A program made the position numbers and the translations under genes. Below are positions 9,916 to 22,348 of a DNA stretch of 64,000 bases, piece by piece (the stretch's first letter is position 1; each line of letters begins with the position of its first letter). Origin of the DNA: Xanthostigma xanthostigma. Lineage: Eukaryota; Arthropoda; Insecta; Raphidioptera; Raphidiidae. The stretch spans positions 48,262,401 to 48,326,400 of the forward strand of contig OY754465.1 in the NCBI GenBank assembly GCA_963575645.1. Direction: 5' to 3'. The notes beneath the pieces were generated by a model. That model did not search any database. It was given only the letters and a program-made list of their open reading frames with translations, and had not been told where the DNA came from.

Positions 9916-11799
9916 CAAATGCCTATCCAAAAATGTTTGACAGCTCTTTGACTATTAACACTATGCGCATACATACCTAACGTGTTTTAAATATAGCCAA
10001 CAAGGACAAAAAATAATACTGTGCGTTGGTTGTAAGGCAAAAAATTGAAAAAAGGACATTCATTGTTTAACTTATCTCAAGTTTATTTGTCAACTAAGTG
10101 CCCGTTTGTGTTTTGAAATTAAAAATAGCGTAAAAATACTGAAAAAAATGTTGTGGAATGCAAATTCAATTTTTTTAAGTTATAATTCTTTTGGCACGTT
10201 ATGAAAAAATCATAAGAGTGAATTTTTACGATTCGCGCGCACTCTGTAACATCAAATTTAACAGGATGAAGTTGCCGACTGTATCATCAAAATTAACAAG
10301 ATCAAGTTGCACGCTTAGCATTGTCTTGAATATTTTGTTAAAATTTTGAGTAAAATAGTCGACTTGACAGATCTCAGGAGATTTTTTATTTCGATACGAA
10401 TACAAATTATATACCTATATGTTCTTATAAATTATATATACAGTATAGTGATTGATAGTGATTCTATTGGTGGATGTTATTAAAAACAAATAATTATAAC
10501 CATATATTATTGAATACATTTGTTTGTTGTAAATGTGACAATATCTCACACCAGTCCTTTTATTATTTTATTTCAATATATTACTTGCATGCAAAAGCAG
10601 TTATTAATCACGCCAAAGAAGTATAACTTCGAACTGCGCGTACATCACTTATTTAATTATGTGATCTGTTTTGCACCAAAAATTTAATGCGAAAAATCCA
10701 TCTTCGGGCCATCGATCGAAAATTAACGCCAAGAATTAGCAATTCACATTTAATTAATATTTTATACTTTCTGCTCAAGAAATTTTTTTCGAAATTCATT
10801 ACAGTGTTGTGTTAAAATGTTATTTGCCCCTGTGTATATTTTCAGTTTATTAATGTCCGTTATCGTCTTCTGATATTCAGTAGCCATGTTTATTAATTAT
10901 TAACATTGCCTATTTCATATTAATTGCCAGTTTGTTAAAATAATAACTCAACTGTTAAAGTTCAACTTTGGAATACCATGGCTTCGTAAATACAAAAGAA
11001 AAAGAGAAAAATGAAAACGGGAAATAAAGTGTAATTTTGATATAATATTATGAAATTTTTTCACAAGGAAAACACTTTTAAAATAAAAAAATATTAACAT
11101 AGTAAAATGCTTACACGCTTGACAGACTTTATCGGAAACGTGAAAATATTTTTGATCTTTTTGTTTACGAGAAATGTCAAGCGAGCAATACGCCTATGTA
11201 AATGTGAAACAAATAGCATATTTTTAAACAGGCAAAGTTTTATTTTTTTCGAGGTAAAAAATTGTAGAGACTTTTCTATGAATATAAATAAAATGAATGA
11301 CACCAGAAAAACATACATAGTTAGCTCTTTGTGCATATATATTAGTATATCTATATTTCTGAACCACGGATTGAAGTTGCTTTCCTTTTTTCTTAAGACG
11401 AAATAATATAATCACTGTGTAATAATTGAAAAAGTTTAATAAACTTGCAACAAAATTAACAAGATCAACTAATAATTTGCATCTTCTATTAAGAACAACA
11501 AAAATATATATTATAGTTTTACGGTATTGGTACAGTGTACACTATAATATAAATACAAAAAAATTTTGGGGAAACCAGTTAAATTAAATTTGTAGAAAAT
11601 CTGACGATATAAAATAATGCAATTTGAAAAAATATAAAAACAAAAACCCATCTATTTAAAGACCCACAGGGCATACTTTAAATAACACACGATTTAAATT
11701 TAAATAAATTTTATTCGATTAAGTTCTCAAAATACACGACTAAATATTTTAAATAATTAAAACTAAAGGCGCATATACATAATATAGTTCAGCATAAAC
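9916..11799. other. AT-rich spacer, nothing recognised
   Basis: Overlapping frames of 99 and 80 codons on opposite strands at 11094-11406 are low-complexity and read as chance. A short string, AAATTAACAAGATCAA, recurs near 10297 and 11452. No RNA gene or TIR element is apparent. Confidence 0.4.
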
Positions 11800-12045
11800 C
11801 AGTAAATTTTAGTGCAGGTTTCGTAATGTATGGTAGACATTTTGCAGTTTTCAAGTAGTTTTATTAATGTAAATTAATTAATGAAAACGATACATCACTA
11901 GCACACTAGATTGATTCAGCACGGCTAAACAGAAATTGCAGGCTGGCGCAGGCATTCGATTGACGGTCGATGCTGGCTGCTGGTTGATCTCATGTGCGCT
12001 ACTCCGTTCAACAACATGGGCACCTTCATGAACCGGCTTTGCTGC
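11800..12045 (+). repeat. Dispersed repeat, partner at 20400-20650
   Basis: This segment aligns in inverse orientation with 20400-20650. Shared strings include GTTTCGTAATGT, AAATTAATTAATGAAAA, CTAGCACACTAGAT and AGAAATTGCAGGC. The class is unknown. Confidence 0.65.
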
Positions 12046-12133
12046 TGATCTATAACGCTGTGTGCTACGTAAACGCGGCTATTGCGGAACGTGCGTTGCG
12101 GGCAACGCAAACATTAAAACACGAGAATTCAAA

Positions 12134-12512
12134 TGTGTCTGTCCAACGTAAACGCGTGTTGCGTTAAATTCGCACGCAGTTAGGTTGCGGCATCGCACGG
12201 ATGGTTTTAATTTCAAAATTGTTTTATTTTCACCGCAGTTATCGTACGACTTAGACATTGTTGTGTAAAAAATATTGATAAAATAAAAATAACACACTTT
12301 ATTAAGGAGTTTATGAATTCTCGGTTCACAAAAATGTAATCGCAATTAAATACTGTTGTTTAAAATGCAGTTAATCATTTATATATTTATATATACACGC
12401 ATCGCACGCAACTAATTGTCGTATTTAAATTGGACATCATAGTTTGAACGCACGCACCGCAGTGCGGTGCGATTGTCGCATCGCACGTACGCGTGCATAC
12501 GTAGGACACTGC
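12134..12512. mobile_element. Possible MITE with GC-rich CG-dinucleotide ends
   Basis: Both ends are rich in CGCGT/GCGTTGCG strings inside an AT-rich region. They align loosely as inverted copies (TGTCCAACGTAAACGCGT against GTGTCCTACGTATGCACG). The style resembles the Harbinger-type element at 39841-40485. Borders and class are uncertain. Confidence 0.4.
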
Positions 12513-12578
12513 GTTAAGTCAGTCAGTCAGTGACTTTTGGACAGTCGTATCTTGGAAACGATTCCACCCAGACGCATG

Positions 12579-12652
12579 AAAATTGGAATACTGTTTTTTT
12601 TTCTGGTGACGTTAATTAACGTCACCAGAAAAAAAAACAGTATTCCAATTTT
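12579..12652. repeat. Perfect 74-bp palindrome
   Basis: Two 37-base arms meet at GTTAA|TTAAC (12615/12616) with no spacer and no mismatch. It includes TCTGGTGACGTTAA and a run of nine T matched by nine A. The palindrome should form a cruciform or hairpin. Confidence 0.95.
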
Positions 12653-12884
12653 GGAATGAGCTAGTTTGCAGCCAGTGAAGAAATCGGTTGTTTGGTTAAT
12701 AAATTATCTACCACGCAGTGCAGATGCCGAACGACACAAAATTAATAGGTATTGTAGAATCTGTACGATATTTGCATTTACGGTCGCGTCATGTAAAGCG
12801 CATTCGACTTCGTCGTCAAGACGCGTTCGTCTTGGTAATCTAGAGCGCGTTCGTCATTGTCGCGTTTGACTTTGTCATCTACAT

Positions 12885-13296
12885 GGCGACAGAACAAACT
12901 ACATTGCATAGCACCACGCGATAGCGGACCAAAAAATAATTTAAAAAATGTCTATACACTAAAGTTCGATCGCTTTTTGTTTTCAAGTTTTTTTTAAAAA
13001 TAATTTTAATAAATGAAGAAGGCTTTTACTAAATACAACAACGTTTTTAAATAGATATTTAGCTCTACAGAAGGTGTTCAATTTGATGACCTTGTTCTTG
13101 GATACATAATTTCAATGTTCGTATTGATCATGGCAACTTTGATCAATTGGGTCTAGTTGTGCATTAGAATCTGCCAGCCGACATACACAGACCGACTGGT
13201 GCGAGCACGGGTCCCTGGGAACGCTGATCCCATAAAACATTGCAATCCAATGTTTCCTCGCGTGGTGCTATGCAATGTAGTTTGCTCTATGTCACC
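12885..13296. repeat. Inverted repeat pair, about 36-bp arms
   Basis: Arms at 12885-12920 and 13259-13296 share CTACATTGCATAGCACCACG and its reverse complement, about 340 bases apart. This could be the ends of a short TIR element. The interior shows nothing recognisable. Confidence 0.6.
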
Positions 13297-14393
13297 CTGT
13301 ATAGAGGGGGTGTCGAAAAGCGTTCGAAATGATTCGTGAATATATCACAGTGCTTTGCGAAAATTTGACCGGCTCATTTCGTGCGCTATGATAGTCTGTT
13401 GTGTCAAATAGCAAACGGAAAATGTCTAGATATGAAGTAGGAATCATAGGTACCACCTCAGGTAGCAGAGCAGACAGCGCACAATTCCGTATCATCAATC
13501 AAAGCTTTTCATACAAAAGGTAAAATTTGACAGGTCATTTATCTTTCAACATCAGAGCGTACGGTTGTATGCCTATGCATTTGCAAAAATCAATATATAA
13601 TAATAATACTCTGAATATGTAAATAATAATAATAATAAAATTGTTTCATTTATATAATAAAGCAATCATTACTTTTCATTTTTATTACCATTCTCTCTTT
13701 ATTCTCGTTTGCACGATAATTAATTATAATCTTGTTACTTGCTGAACGATCCATTCAATTTGAAAAGGAGAATTTTACAATAGACAGGTATAACTAATTT
13801 ATGACTTTTTTGTGTCAACATATCGATATTTCTTGATTATTTTTTAGATGTCTGTATGCCATTCAAAGTGCCTTATAGAATGCAACTTAAAGTTTGTAAC
13901 GTCATTAAAGATAAGAATTTTGACACAACCAAAACCTTTTTTCGTTAATTTGTGCAGATATTTAATGCACATTTTTACACGAATTCGGTGATGCCAAAAG
14001 GAAGGGTTAGCAGTCTATGTCGATATGTTTGTATTTAAGGATGTTCCACCGTAGTGTCTAAACTATTCATCCGATTTTGATAAATAAGCTGTCAATCAAT
14101 TCTTTATTATAGCCCGGATAACATAGACTGCATTTATTTTTGAATGTTGGTCCCAGGGGTGAGCAAATTCAAAAACAAATAAAAAATAAGTAAAAAAAAA
14201 TAATTTCAACAAAAAATTAGTTCAAAAACTAAAATCCGACTACTTAAAAGTATGAAACAAGAAAATATTCTCATCTAAGGATAACCGTGGTCGTATGCCA
14301 TCTCATATAATATATGAGACCCCTCTAGATGTATATAGCGTGATGCACTTTGACCTAGAACTTATGATCGCTTACTACTGTTAAAATGTAATA
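13297..14393. other. AT-rich spacer, nothing recognised
   Basis: The stretch contains a short TAA/AAT microsatellite around 13600-13640. Otherwise I see nothing. Confidence 0.4.
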
Positions 14394-14407
14394 TTTTAAA
14401 TCTTTGT

Positions 14408-14481
14408 GTTATATTGTTTTGTTAATTTTTTTTGTCAATATATTGGTCTGAGAAAAATTGGTCGACAATTTTATTTATTTG
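14408..14481 (+). mobile_element. 74-bp retroposon-like element, family A copy 2
   Basis: The copy lies between perfect 14-bp direct repeats, AAATGTAATATTTT (14394-14407 and 14482-14495). It starts AAATCTTTGTG and ends with the fixed family terminus (ATTGGTCGACAATTTTATTT). It is essentially the last 70 bases of the family and lacks the inverted arm and the hammerhead-like core. The intact duplication shows that this short form itself was inserted. Confidence 0.75.
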
Positions 14482-14919
14482 AAATGTAATATTTTGTTAG
14501 GGTAAGTAGCATAATATGACCTCAGGTGAGAATATTTTCTTGTTTCATACTTTTAGTTTTTGAACTTATTTTTAGCTGTATGAGGTTCTATCTGAGAAAT
14601 AAATTTATTTTTGTATTATACTTGTAATATTTATGGCATCCAATGATCCAACACAAAAACCAGCCAAGCACGTTTTGGGCACACACATGATAGGGTTTCA
14701 TAGAGTTCGAAATAACGTTATAATTATGAATTAATTATTGGTCGCGATCGTTGCTTGACAATCATCATACCCTAACCTACAAATGCGTCATTGCAATATG
14801 TTGATACCGTTTTGTAATTTATTAATTAAAAAGAAACGAGTACCTACCATCCATAAGTGATATTTGCATCAATGAAATATTTGCAGCCATTTGAATCTTG
14901 GTTCTAAATTTTGCCCTGT

Positions 14920-15245
14920 CATATACTAAATTTTGGCCTGTCAACTAACAAAATTCTAGTAACTAAATATCGTCCTGTAACTAAATTTTATCCTGTAACT
15001 AAACTTCCTAGTTGTGGCCTTGAACAAAAGCTCAGTTATAAATCCAACGTATACACAAAGCAAGCGTTACGCGCTGACATCTAACTAAATACTAGTAACT
15101 AAATTCCGCCGTGTTATCTAGATATCGCATTCAACTAAAGCCGTTTTATCTAACGTATAGACAAACATAACGTTCTTCCATAAAACGTCGTCTCATAAAA
15201 GTTTCGCGCCAATTGCACGGTTTTGCTCCCAACCAAACGCGGTAT
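14920..15245. repeat. Dispersed repeat with degenerate AACTAAAT minisatellite
   Basis: Degenerate copies of (G)TAACTAAATTT.GTCCTGT recur between 14930 and 15130. The segment ends TCGCGCCAATTGCACGGTTT, matched at 55920-55965. That locus also carries the TAACTAAATTTCACCCTGT motif at 55766, so both are copies of one family. Confidence 0.55.
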
Positions 15246-15679
15246 TAGAAAAAAAAATGTTAAAAAAACACACCCGTTAGTTTTTATTTTGAACAGGAAA
15301 CATTGATGCTATGTTGCATTTTGTATGCGAATAATGTTTGACAGAATTTCTATGAACTAACAGTAATAACAGATTTTGCTCAACAATTTGAAACTGTTTG
15401 ATAAACTTTGAAACATCAACAGACTAGATTACGACAATATGTGGTGTTCACACCGTATTTAACTTTTAGTTATGTATGAAATTCATAGCCATTCATGCGC
15501 AATGTGTATAGAAAGATGTGTTATATTTGTTACGATGTTTAGATAGCTATATACTTCGGCTTTGAGCATTATATGTTTCTCTAAATGCATTTTTTCATCT
15601 AGATTCTAGAAAATACTAGATTTAGAGTTTAAAAAAATACGCTTTTATAAATTGAAATAATTATTATCATCACATAGTA
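15246..15679. other. AT-rich spacer, nothing recognised
   Basis: No gene or structured repeat is visible. Confidence 0.4.
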
Positions 15680-15965
15680 TTTATAAAGTCGCTGATTCCC
15701 TCTGTCTGTTTCTCCGCTTAATTCTTCGAAACCACGCAACGGATTTTGAAACGGTTTGCACTAGTAGAAAGAGCGATAAACGAGGAAGGTTTGTGTATAT
15801 AATTTGTAAATATTTTGTACAAAATATGGCTGAACTATGACGGTGTTTTGTCATTACTATAGTATTAAAACCAAGTCGCTGTCTACCTCTGTCTGTTCCA
15901 CCGCTTACTTCTTCTAAGCCTCTGCAATACGGTGGGGCCAAAAGTTCCACTACTGTTGTCACTGC
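15680..15965. repeat. Direct repeats of a dispersed-element fragment
   Basis: Two copies of GTCGCTG....CCTCTGTCTGTT followed by CCGCTTA and TTCTTC sit at about 15690 and 15872. A related fragment with GTTGTCGCTGCCCTGTTTC is at 54290. The frames of 67-93 codons here follow the repeat and are not genes. Confidence 0.45.
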
Positions 15966-16084
15966 CGTGTTTCGTTTTAATCGCGTGCGAAATACATAGC
16001 AACGCTCTGCAAATACGGCTATTTTTCCATAACAATCTATTTGTTGTAGACAATCTACAAATCCACGCGAAGCTGGCCAGGACC

Positions 16085-16376
16085 ATTAGTTTAGTTAATA
16101 AATTTATAACGCTTTTCTCGGATATTTTCTTATGTAACCTTATAAAAAAATATGATTTTATATAGGGAAAAAATAAAGATTTCGAAAAGTAAAAAACATA
16201 TGTTACTATTTAGAAAAAAAAGCATGTACATTTCCGGTTGAGTTTGAATTACAAAACAATATCCCTCAGCAGTTTCCGATAGGAAATCTCGAGTTGAACA
16301 AGAAAACAATCTAAACTTTTTTTATCTAGCAGGATACACGAATTATTCACTGTTGCCACTTTCGAGGAACATACTG
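16085..16376 (+). mobile_element. Half copy of the Tc1/mariner-like palindromic MITE
   Basis: The segment matches the right half of 16967-17607: TATTTTCTTATGTAACCTTA, then CATGTACATTTCCGGTTGA, CCTCAGCAGTTTCCGATA and GAATTATTCACTGTTG, ending ATACTG next to TA. The left half is absent. Confidence 0.6.
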
Positions 16377-16814
16377 TATTGTGTGAATGTTCGGCTTCGT
16401 TAGTTGTTTTAAAAAATTTCGTTACTGAACGACTTTTTTCGTAAAAATTTACTGATGCTTCCGACACTATGTACACTTAATAGACTAAAATATAGTATCT
16501 CATTTGTAAGTCAGGCCTCCTTTATCTCCTGCTTCAGACATTTTTCCACGCAACAAGTTTCTATCTCAGTTTTATATATTACACGAAAAGTTTGTTGTTT
16601 CGATGTATAGGAGGCAAGTTAGACGGCGCAATCTAACACTGGTATAATTAATCCCTGCGACTAAATGAATCCAACGGTAAATAATATTCCCTAGAGGGTC
16701 ATTCCCTGCTACCGGAAGAACATGCGTACGCCGTTTCCGTTTTGTACAACTGTATGTGGGCAGAACCGCTATACGACTAAAATCGGGTTTAATATGTTGA
16801 TTCATCACATTTTA

Positions 16815-16849
16815 AATGTTAAAAGTTCAAAATTTGAACTTTTAACATT
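16815..16849. repeat. Short palindrome, 17-bp arms
   Basis: AATGTTAAAAGTTCAAA and its reverse complement flank one base. It sits just upstream of the TIR element at 16967. Confidence 0.85.
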
Positions 16850-16966
16850 GTAATCCCATCAAATTAAATCACACTATTATATAATAATTATAAGTATTGT
16901 TGTTTATTATATTTTTCATTCGTCTTATAAATACTTTTCTTTAAAAGTTTTCTTTTTGTAATTATA

Positions 16967-17607
16967 CAGTGTGTTCACCGATAGTGATAACTGAATAATT
17001 CTTGTATCCTACTAGATTAAAAAAAATTTGAATAGTTTTTTATTCAACTTGAAATTTACTATCGGAAACTGCTGAGGTATATTTTTTTTGTACCGGAAGT
17101 GTAAGTATATGCGTTTTTTTTTCAAATGGCAATATACTTTTATTAGGCATTTTTGAAATCTCTACTTTTCTCTATAAATTAATATAAAATTTTCATAAGG
17201 ATACCTAAGAAAATATTAGATAAAAACTGTTGGTTTATTAATTAAACAAAGAGTAACAATAATAATATTATTATTCACATTTTACACATGTGTGAAGTGT
17301 TATGAAAAATAATAATTATTGCGGTGTGCTTAAATAACGTTTTTTCGAGTATTTTCTTATGCAGCTTTATGAATATTTTATATGAATTAATAGCGAAAAA
17401 AATAGAGATTTCGAAAATGTAAAAAAGTTCATGTTGCTATTTGAAAAAAAAAATGCATGTACACTTCCGGTTGACTTTACAGTACATAAAAATATACCTC
17501 AGCAGTTTCCGATAGAAAATTTTGAGTTGAATAAAAACTATTCAAATTTTTTTTGTATTTAGGAGGATACAAGAATTATTAAGTTACCATTGTTGGTGAA
17601 TACACTG
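16967..17607. mobile_element. Palindromic MITE of Tc1/mariner type
   Basis: The ends read CAGTGTGTTCACCGATAG and the inverse GGTGAATACACTG, each flanked by TA (16965-16966 and 17608-17609). That is the target duplication of IS630/Tc1/mariner transposons. The two halves are diverged inverted copies of about 300 bases, centred near ACACATGTG at 17287. No transposase frame is present. Half copies lie at 16085-16376 and 26000-26319. Confidence 0.75.
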
Positions 17608-17609
17608 TA

Positions 17610-18599
17610 TTACACCATACATTAGGCACAGCAGGCGTTGATTGGTTTAGAAGTGAATAATTTGTTCCGCAAATAGAAGCTAGCAAAATTGTTTTGAGAA
17701 AAATTTAAATGTTATGATTAGTGTAAGAAGTTATAGTCTTTGAGTGAAAGATATCGTGACAGTGATTTGAACAGTAATTAAATCTTTCAATTTCATTGGT
17801 TACTTGTCAAAATAGTAAAATTGTTTATAAACTAAATACTTCTTCAGTGGGCTGGTGTTAAGTATGGGCAAGCAGTTTATAAAGTTTTTTTTTCAGTAAT
17901 AATTAATTTATTATCGTGATTTTTATTTTGTGACAATACATACAATTTTGAACAGTCACAATGATGTCATGACATAAACATGACACAAATCTCTTGGTAT
18001 GTTTTAACAGTACTTATTAAACTATTTATGGGCGTTTTTCCCATAAGAATTCATGTTAATTTCATAATTATTATTATAATTTTCTAAACTTTTATTAAAT
18101 CGTTCTGAAATTTTTAGTACATATTTTAGATATTACAAATCATTCATTTTTCGGTAATTTGAGATAAGTACCCCTCATACAATCTTAAAGTTTTTTTTTT
18201 CTAAAAAAGATGTTGATAACTAAGGGCTATTAATAATATTTCAATTTGTATAAATACATATTATTAAGTATATAATATAGAAGTTCTTATCTAGCTTATT
18301 GGTCTACAATTTATTGCCAAGCAGCACAACGGAATGTAACAATTCACAAGCTTAATTTACTTTTCAGGTTTCTCTGTTCCTCTCTTCCATTCTTCGTCTC
18401 CTTTCCTTTTGTTTTATTCATCGATCCGAGCTTTTTATTACTTCCCGACTAGTCTCCTTGGTATCTTTAAATGAATTTTTTGACAAATTACTTTTGTGTT
18501 TTTATTGTTTGTTGTGTCAGCTAGTCCCGTAAATAAAGAATAAAAGCGCATACTCCTACTTTCTATAGGTTTAATTCATGACGTTATGTGTGTATTTTT
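17610..18599. other. AT-rich spacer, nothing recognised
   Basis: No gene, RNA or structured repeat is evident. Confidence 0.4.
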
Positions 18600-18960
18600 T
18601 TGCTGAAATAATAATACAACGTTCTAAATAAGGTCGTATTTACACAGCACTAGAGGAAGTGAACTATCAAAATTATTTGATTCTTATTTCAACTTCACAA
18701 GTGGAGAATGGCAATAATTTGAGTCAAAGTTCAATTTTTTCCTTTTGAGATCTCCCGAATCCAAAAAACATATTTTGGGAAAAAGTCTGTTTCTCTGTTA
18801 GTCTATGAACACGATGCAGGTCAAACTTACATGCGAATTGAAATCAAATATTGGGAGAATGACGAGCAAATATGAACTATGAACTACCTAAAATGTTGTT
18901 TCACCATTCCAACACCAGAAGTGGGGAATGGTACTAATTTAGGTCATAATTCACTTTCCA
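18600..18960. repeat. Dispersed repeat fragments with internal duplication
   Basis: Segment 18600-18690 is repeated at 19998-20085 (AACGTTCT.AATAAGG..GTATTTACAC, then AATTATTTGATT). Inside, AGTGGAGAATGG at 18702 recurs as AGTGGGGAATGG at 18919. The class is not known to me. Confidence 0.5.
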
Positions 18961-19106
18961 AAATTTTGATTTATTTTTACATGTGAAACCATACTATGTA
19001 ATAGCAAATATTATAAAATTTATTACTAGCCATTAACCACGTCACCGCTCGCGTTAACAGAAACTTTATTTTACTTACATATAATATGATATAATGTTTA
19101 ATACTA

Positions 19107-19945
19107 GTTAAAGAACGGTGATTGAAATGATCAAGAAGCGCTTGGTGGCAGAAATGCACTTTTTTGTGTAGTCTGAGTCCCCCTCTACAAATCCGCTTAG
19201 TAGAGTAAGGGTCTAGCATGTTGCGATATGACGCAGGGGCACTATAAAAAAAACTGCAAAATTCAAAATTCCTCTACTAAATGGCAGAAAATGACTGAAA
19301 GGCATCTGGGGGGCCCTCCTAATTACAGAAAAAAATATTTTCTGCCAATTTACTCCCTGCAGAGACTGTCAGTATAACAAATATAAATACAAAAATTAAA
19401 AAATTAAAAAAAAAGCTCGGTGAGTGAAACCGATATTTTTTCAAACTTTTTGAGTACTAATAGAGAGCCTGGTAAGAATTTCTCCCACCGAGCGAAGACT
19501 TTCAAATTATTACCTGTGCAAATTTTGAAGAATCATCGAAAGGAAGTGAGGTCACTTGGAACCACGAGAATTTTTTCTCGTATTCCGGGCCACCCAATCA
19601 ACCATTCCGTCAAGTTTCAGCTTCAAATGTTTTTTTGTAATTTTTTTGACGCTTTTTTGAATGGATTTTGAAAGTCTCTGCAGGGAGTAAATTAGCAGAA
19701 AATATTTTTCCTGCAATTAGTAGGTCCTCCCAGATGCCTTTCAGTCATTTTCTGCCATTTAGTAGAGGAATTTTGAATTTTGCCGTTTTTTTTTTTTTAA
19801 AGTGCCCCTGTGTCGTAATACAACGCGCTAGACCCCTACTCCACTAAGCGGATTTGTAGAGGGGGACTCAGACTACACGAAACAGAGCATTTCTGCCACA
19901 AGTACTCCTTGACCATTTCTGTCACCGTCCTCAAACTATACGTAA
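19107..19945. mobile_element. Foldback-type element with about 270-bp inverted arms
   Basis: Left arm 19107-19375 and right arm 19672-19943 are inverted copies. Shared strings include GTGTAGTCTGAGTCCCCCTC, AATTCCTCTACTAAATGGCA and TTTACTCCCTGCAGAGACT. The 300-base centre holds an 83-codon frame (19420-19671, plus) with no recognisable domain. No target duplication was found. Confidence 0.7.
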
Positions 19946-20399
19946 AAAAGTTAATATTTTTTAAGTTGGAATGGTCCTGTTACTCAATCGGCTGGATTTT
20001 TTTTACTGAAATAATGTAACGTTCTGAATAAGGTTGTATTTACACTGCAGTGGCGGAAGTAAACAATCAGAATTATTTGATTATTTTAAAATATGTTGCA
20101 ATTTACCTTTCAGTCGAATTTAGATTATTATGGGTAACAAATTATTGAAAATTAGACAGCAATCAAACTTGCAATTATCCTATCAACTCTGTACCTAAGT
20201 TTAAAATAGATTCTAATAAATATTAAACATGCAACACAGTAGACGAAGTATACACTGCTCGCAAATTCAAATGGGTCACCAAAATATATATTTAACACAT
20301 TTTTTGGAGGATTGTGAATTAGATTGACAATTTTTGAATTTTTAAGTTTTAAAACCCGCACTCACTCGTCAAGCATGAACCTGGACGACCAACATAGCA

Positions 20400-20650
20400 C
20401 GGAACAAAAATGCCTGTTCGTAAAGGTAGTTATGTTTTTTAACGGAGTGACGCATATTAGACCAGCAACTAGCAACGATTGTTAGTCGGTCGCCTGCAAT
20501 TTCTGTCTAGCCATGTTGAACCCATCTAGTGTGCTAGTGTAGTGTTTTTTTCATTAATTAATTTGCATTGATATAACCTACTTGAAAATGCAAAATGACG
20601 TCTACAACACATTACGAAACTTAAACTAAAATTCGCTAGTGTGTGCTGTG
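20400..20650 (-). repeat. Dispersed repeat, partner of 11800-12045
   Basis: Inverse copy of the repeat at 11.8 kb, sharing TTCATTAATTAATTTGCATT-type strings and ATCTAGTGTGCTAGTGTAGT. Confidence 0.65.
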
Positions 20651-22037
20651 CTGGTTGTGCAGGTTTAGGCTTGATAAGTGTGCGCGGTATTTTATAACTG
20701 ACACTATTTTGATTTACTTAGTAATTTATGTATGATTTTACCCACTTAAAAAAACATTGTTTTGTTCAGCGTCTCTCTACAAAGGTTACATGACATTAAA
20801 ATTTTAATAATCCTTTCACTCTCAACATCAAAGGAATATTTGAACCTAAAAATAGTAAAAAAAAGTCAAAGAATACTTCTAGCTTGTCAAACCGCTGCAG
20901 CAGAAATATTTTCAAAATAAACTAAACACACTTCAAAAAAAAAACCCTAAGCGCCTCTAAAGACGATAATATAATTGCTTCGTCTGCACTTTTACTATAA
21001 TTTTTCCCATCTAAAGTATTTGAAAACAATATCAAAGGGGCATTAATTTTAATAAGAATACGAATCGATACCTATGATAATTATGTGTAGAAGCAGGTAT
21101 TCGATTAGTCGCGACTCGAGTGATTTGGTGGTTATGCGTCATCTATGATCGATTGCATATTTCATCATCCTGAAAGTGTTTGTACACATGAATTACAATT
21201 TTATTCAAGAGCCTGAAAAATTGAATTAAAGAAATCCACGCTCCGTAAGAGAGTGTTTATTTTATTTGGAACACCTTTTAACATGTTACATAAAATGAAC
21301 CCTTTTATTTTGATTTAGTGTATTATTTCAGCTAACAACGTCAATTTTGTCTTTCCTAGAAGTGTAGTTTGTGATCGTATTATTTCCAATTTTAATAAAA
21401 AACAACACTAGGAAATGTGTAATTTTAAAATTTAAGTATAATTAATAGTGCCTAAGTTAATTGGTATCTACGGAAAATGGCTGCTATTAAACTCAGATAT
21501 AAAAATAGATATACCTAATATGTGAATAATTTTGTTGTTTGTTTTTTATTTTATTAATTCACTGAATATGATTTATATAATTTTTTTTGTATAATATAAA
21601 ATCCCAAATGAAAATAAAATTTCAATGGAATAATTACACACCACAAAAAAAATATATTATCAATTAAAAATCGCAATAAGTGTTATTTTTTCTAGAAAAA
21701 TCTATAAATTCCTGCAACGAATAGAATTTCACATGTTAGCCGTGCGTTTCAAAGTCCAAAGGTGATTTTTTCGTGTGCTCTATTTCAGTAAAGATTAATG
21801 GTATTTTAAAAAACACAAATGTTATTTTAATAGGAATTTCGTCATTAGTTTACCTTTGTTATCTTAAAAGTGACTGTTTACGAAATAAACCTTTCAAAAA
21901 GAAAAATCTGATTTGATGTCAAATCCAGAAATACTCAGTACGGGGAGTTTTTTAAAATTCATATTCAGTCACATATCTGTCGTGCGTAATTAATATGAAT
22001 AACCTCTCCGAGTAACGTATTTCATGGCCAATAGTAA
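20651..22037. other. AT-rich spacer, nothing recognised
   Basis: I see no gene or structured repeat. Confidence 0.4.
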
Positions 22038-22348
22038 ATAAAAGAAATAAAAAAATGTTTAATATACCACGTTTTTAAAACGAGCTTAGAAGTATAAACT
22101 AATTTCTTCAGAGACAGATTTTTAACTTGTAGTATTTTAAACGAAAAACTGGGGCGCATTATTCATTTTATCTCATAGGTGAATAGATTTTTTCATCGAT
22201 AGCTACTCTCTACACTTCTTATATAACTGTCGCATGCGCCCCACGTTTTTCGTTTCAAATCTTACAAGTTGAAAATCTGTCGGCAAAGAAATCATTTTAT
22301 ACTTTTTAGTTCGTTTAAAAACGTAGTATGTTTTATTTTTCTTATTAT
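22038..22348. repeat. Inverted repeat, about 115-bp arms
   Basis: Left arm 22040-22159 and right arm 22233-22345 are diverged inverted copies sharing AGAAGTATAAA, CAGATTTT.AACTTGTA and ACGAAAAACTGGGGCGCAT. The loop is about 75 bases. It is probably a palindromic MITE; the ends are not sharply defined. Confidence 0.65.

Noticed and set aside
11094..11406. Overlapping frames on both strands with membrane-like residues
   Set aside because: Hydrophobicity follows from the AT-rich composition; frames on opposite strands share the same bases and neither resembles a protein.
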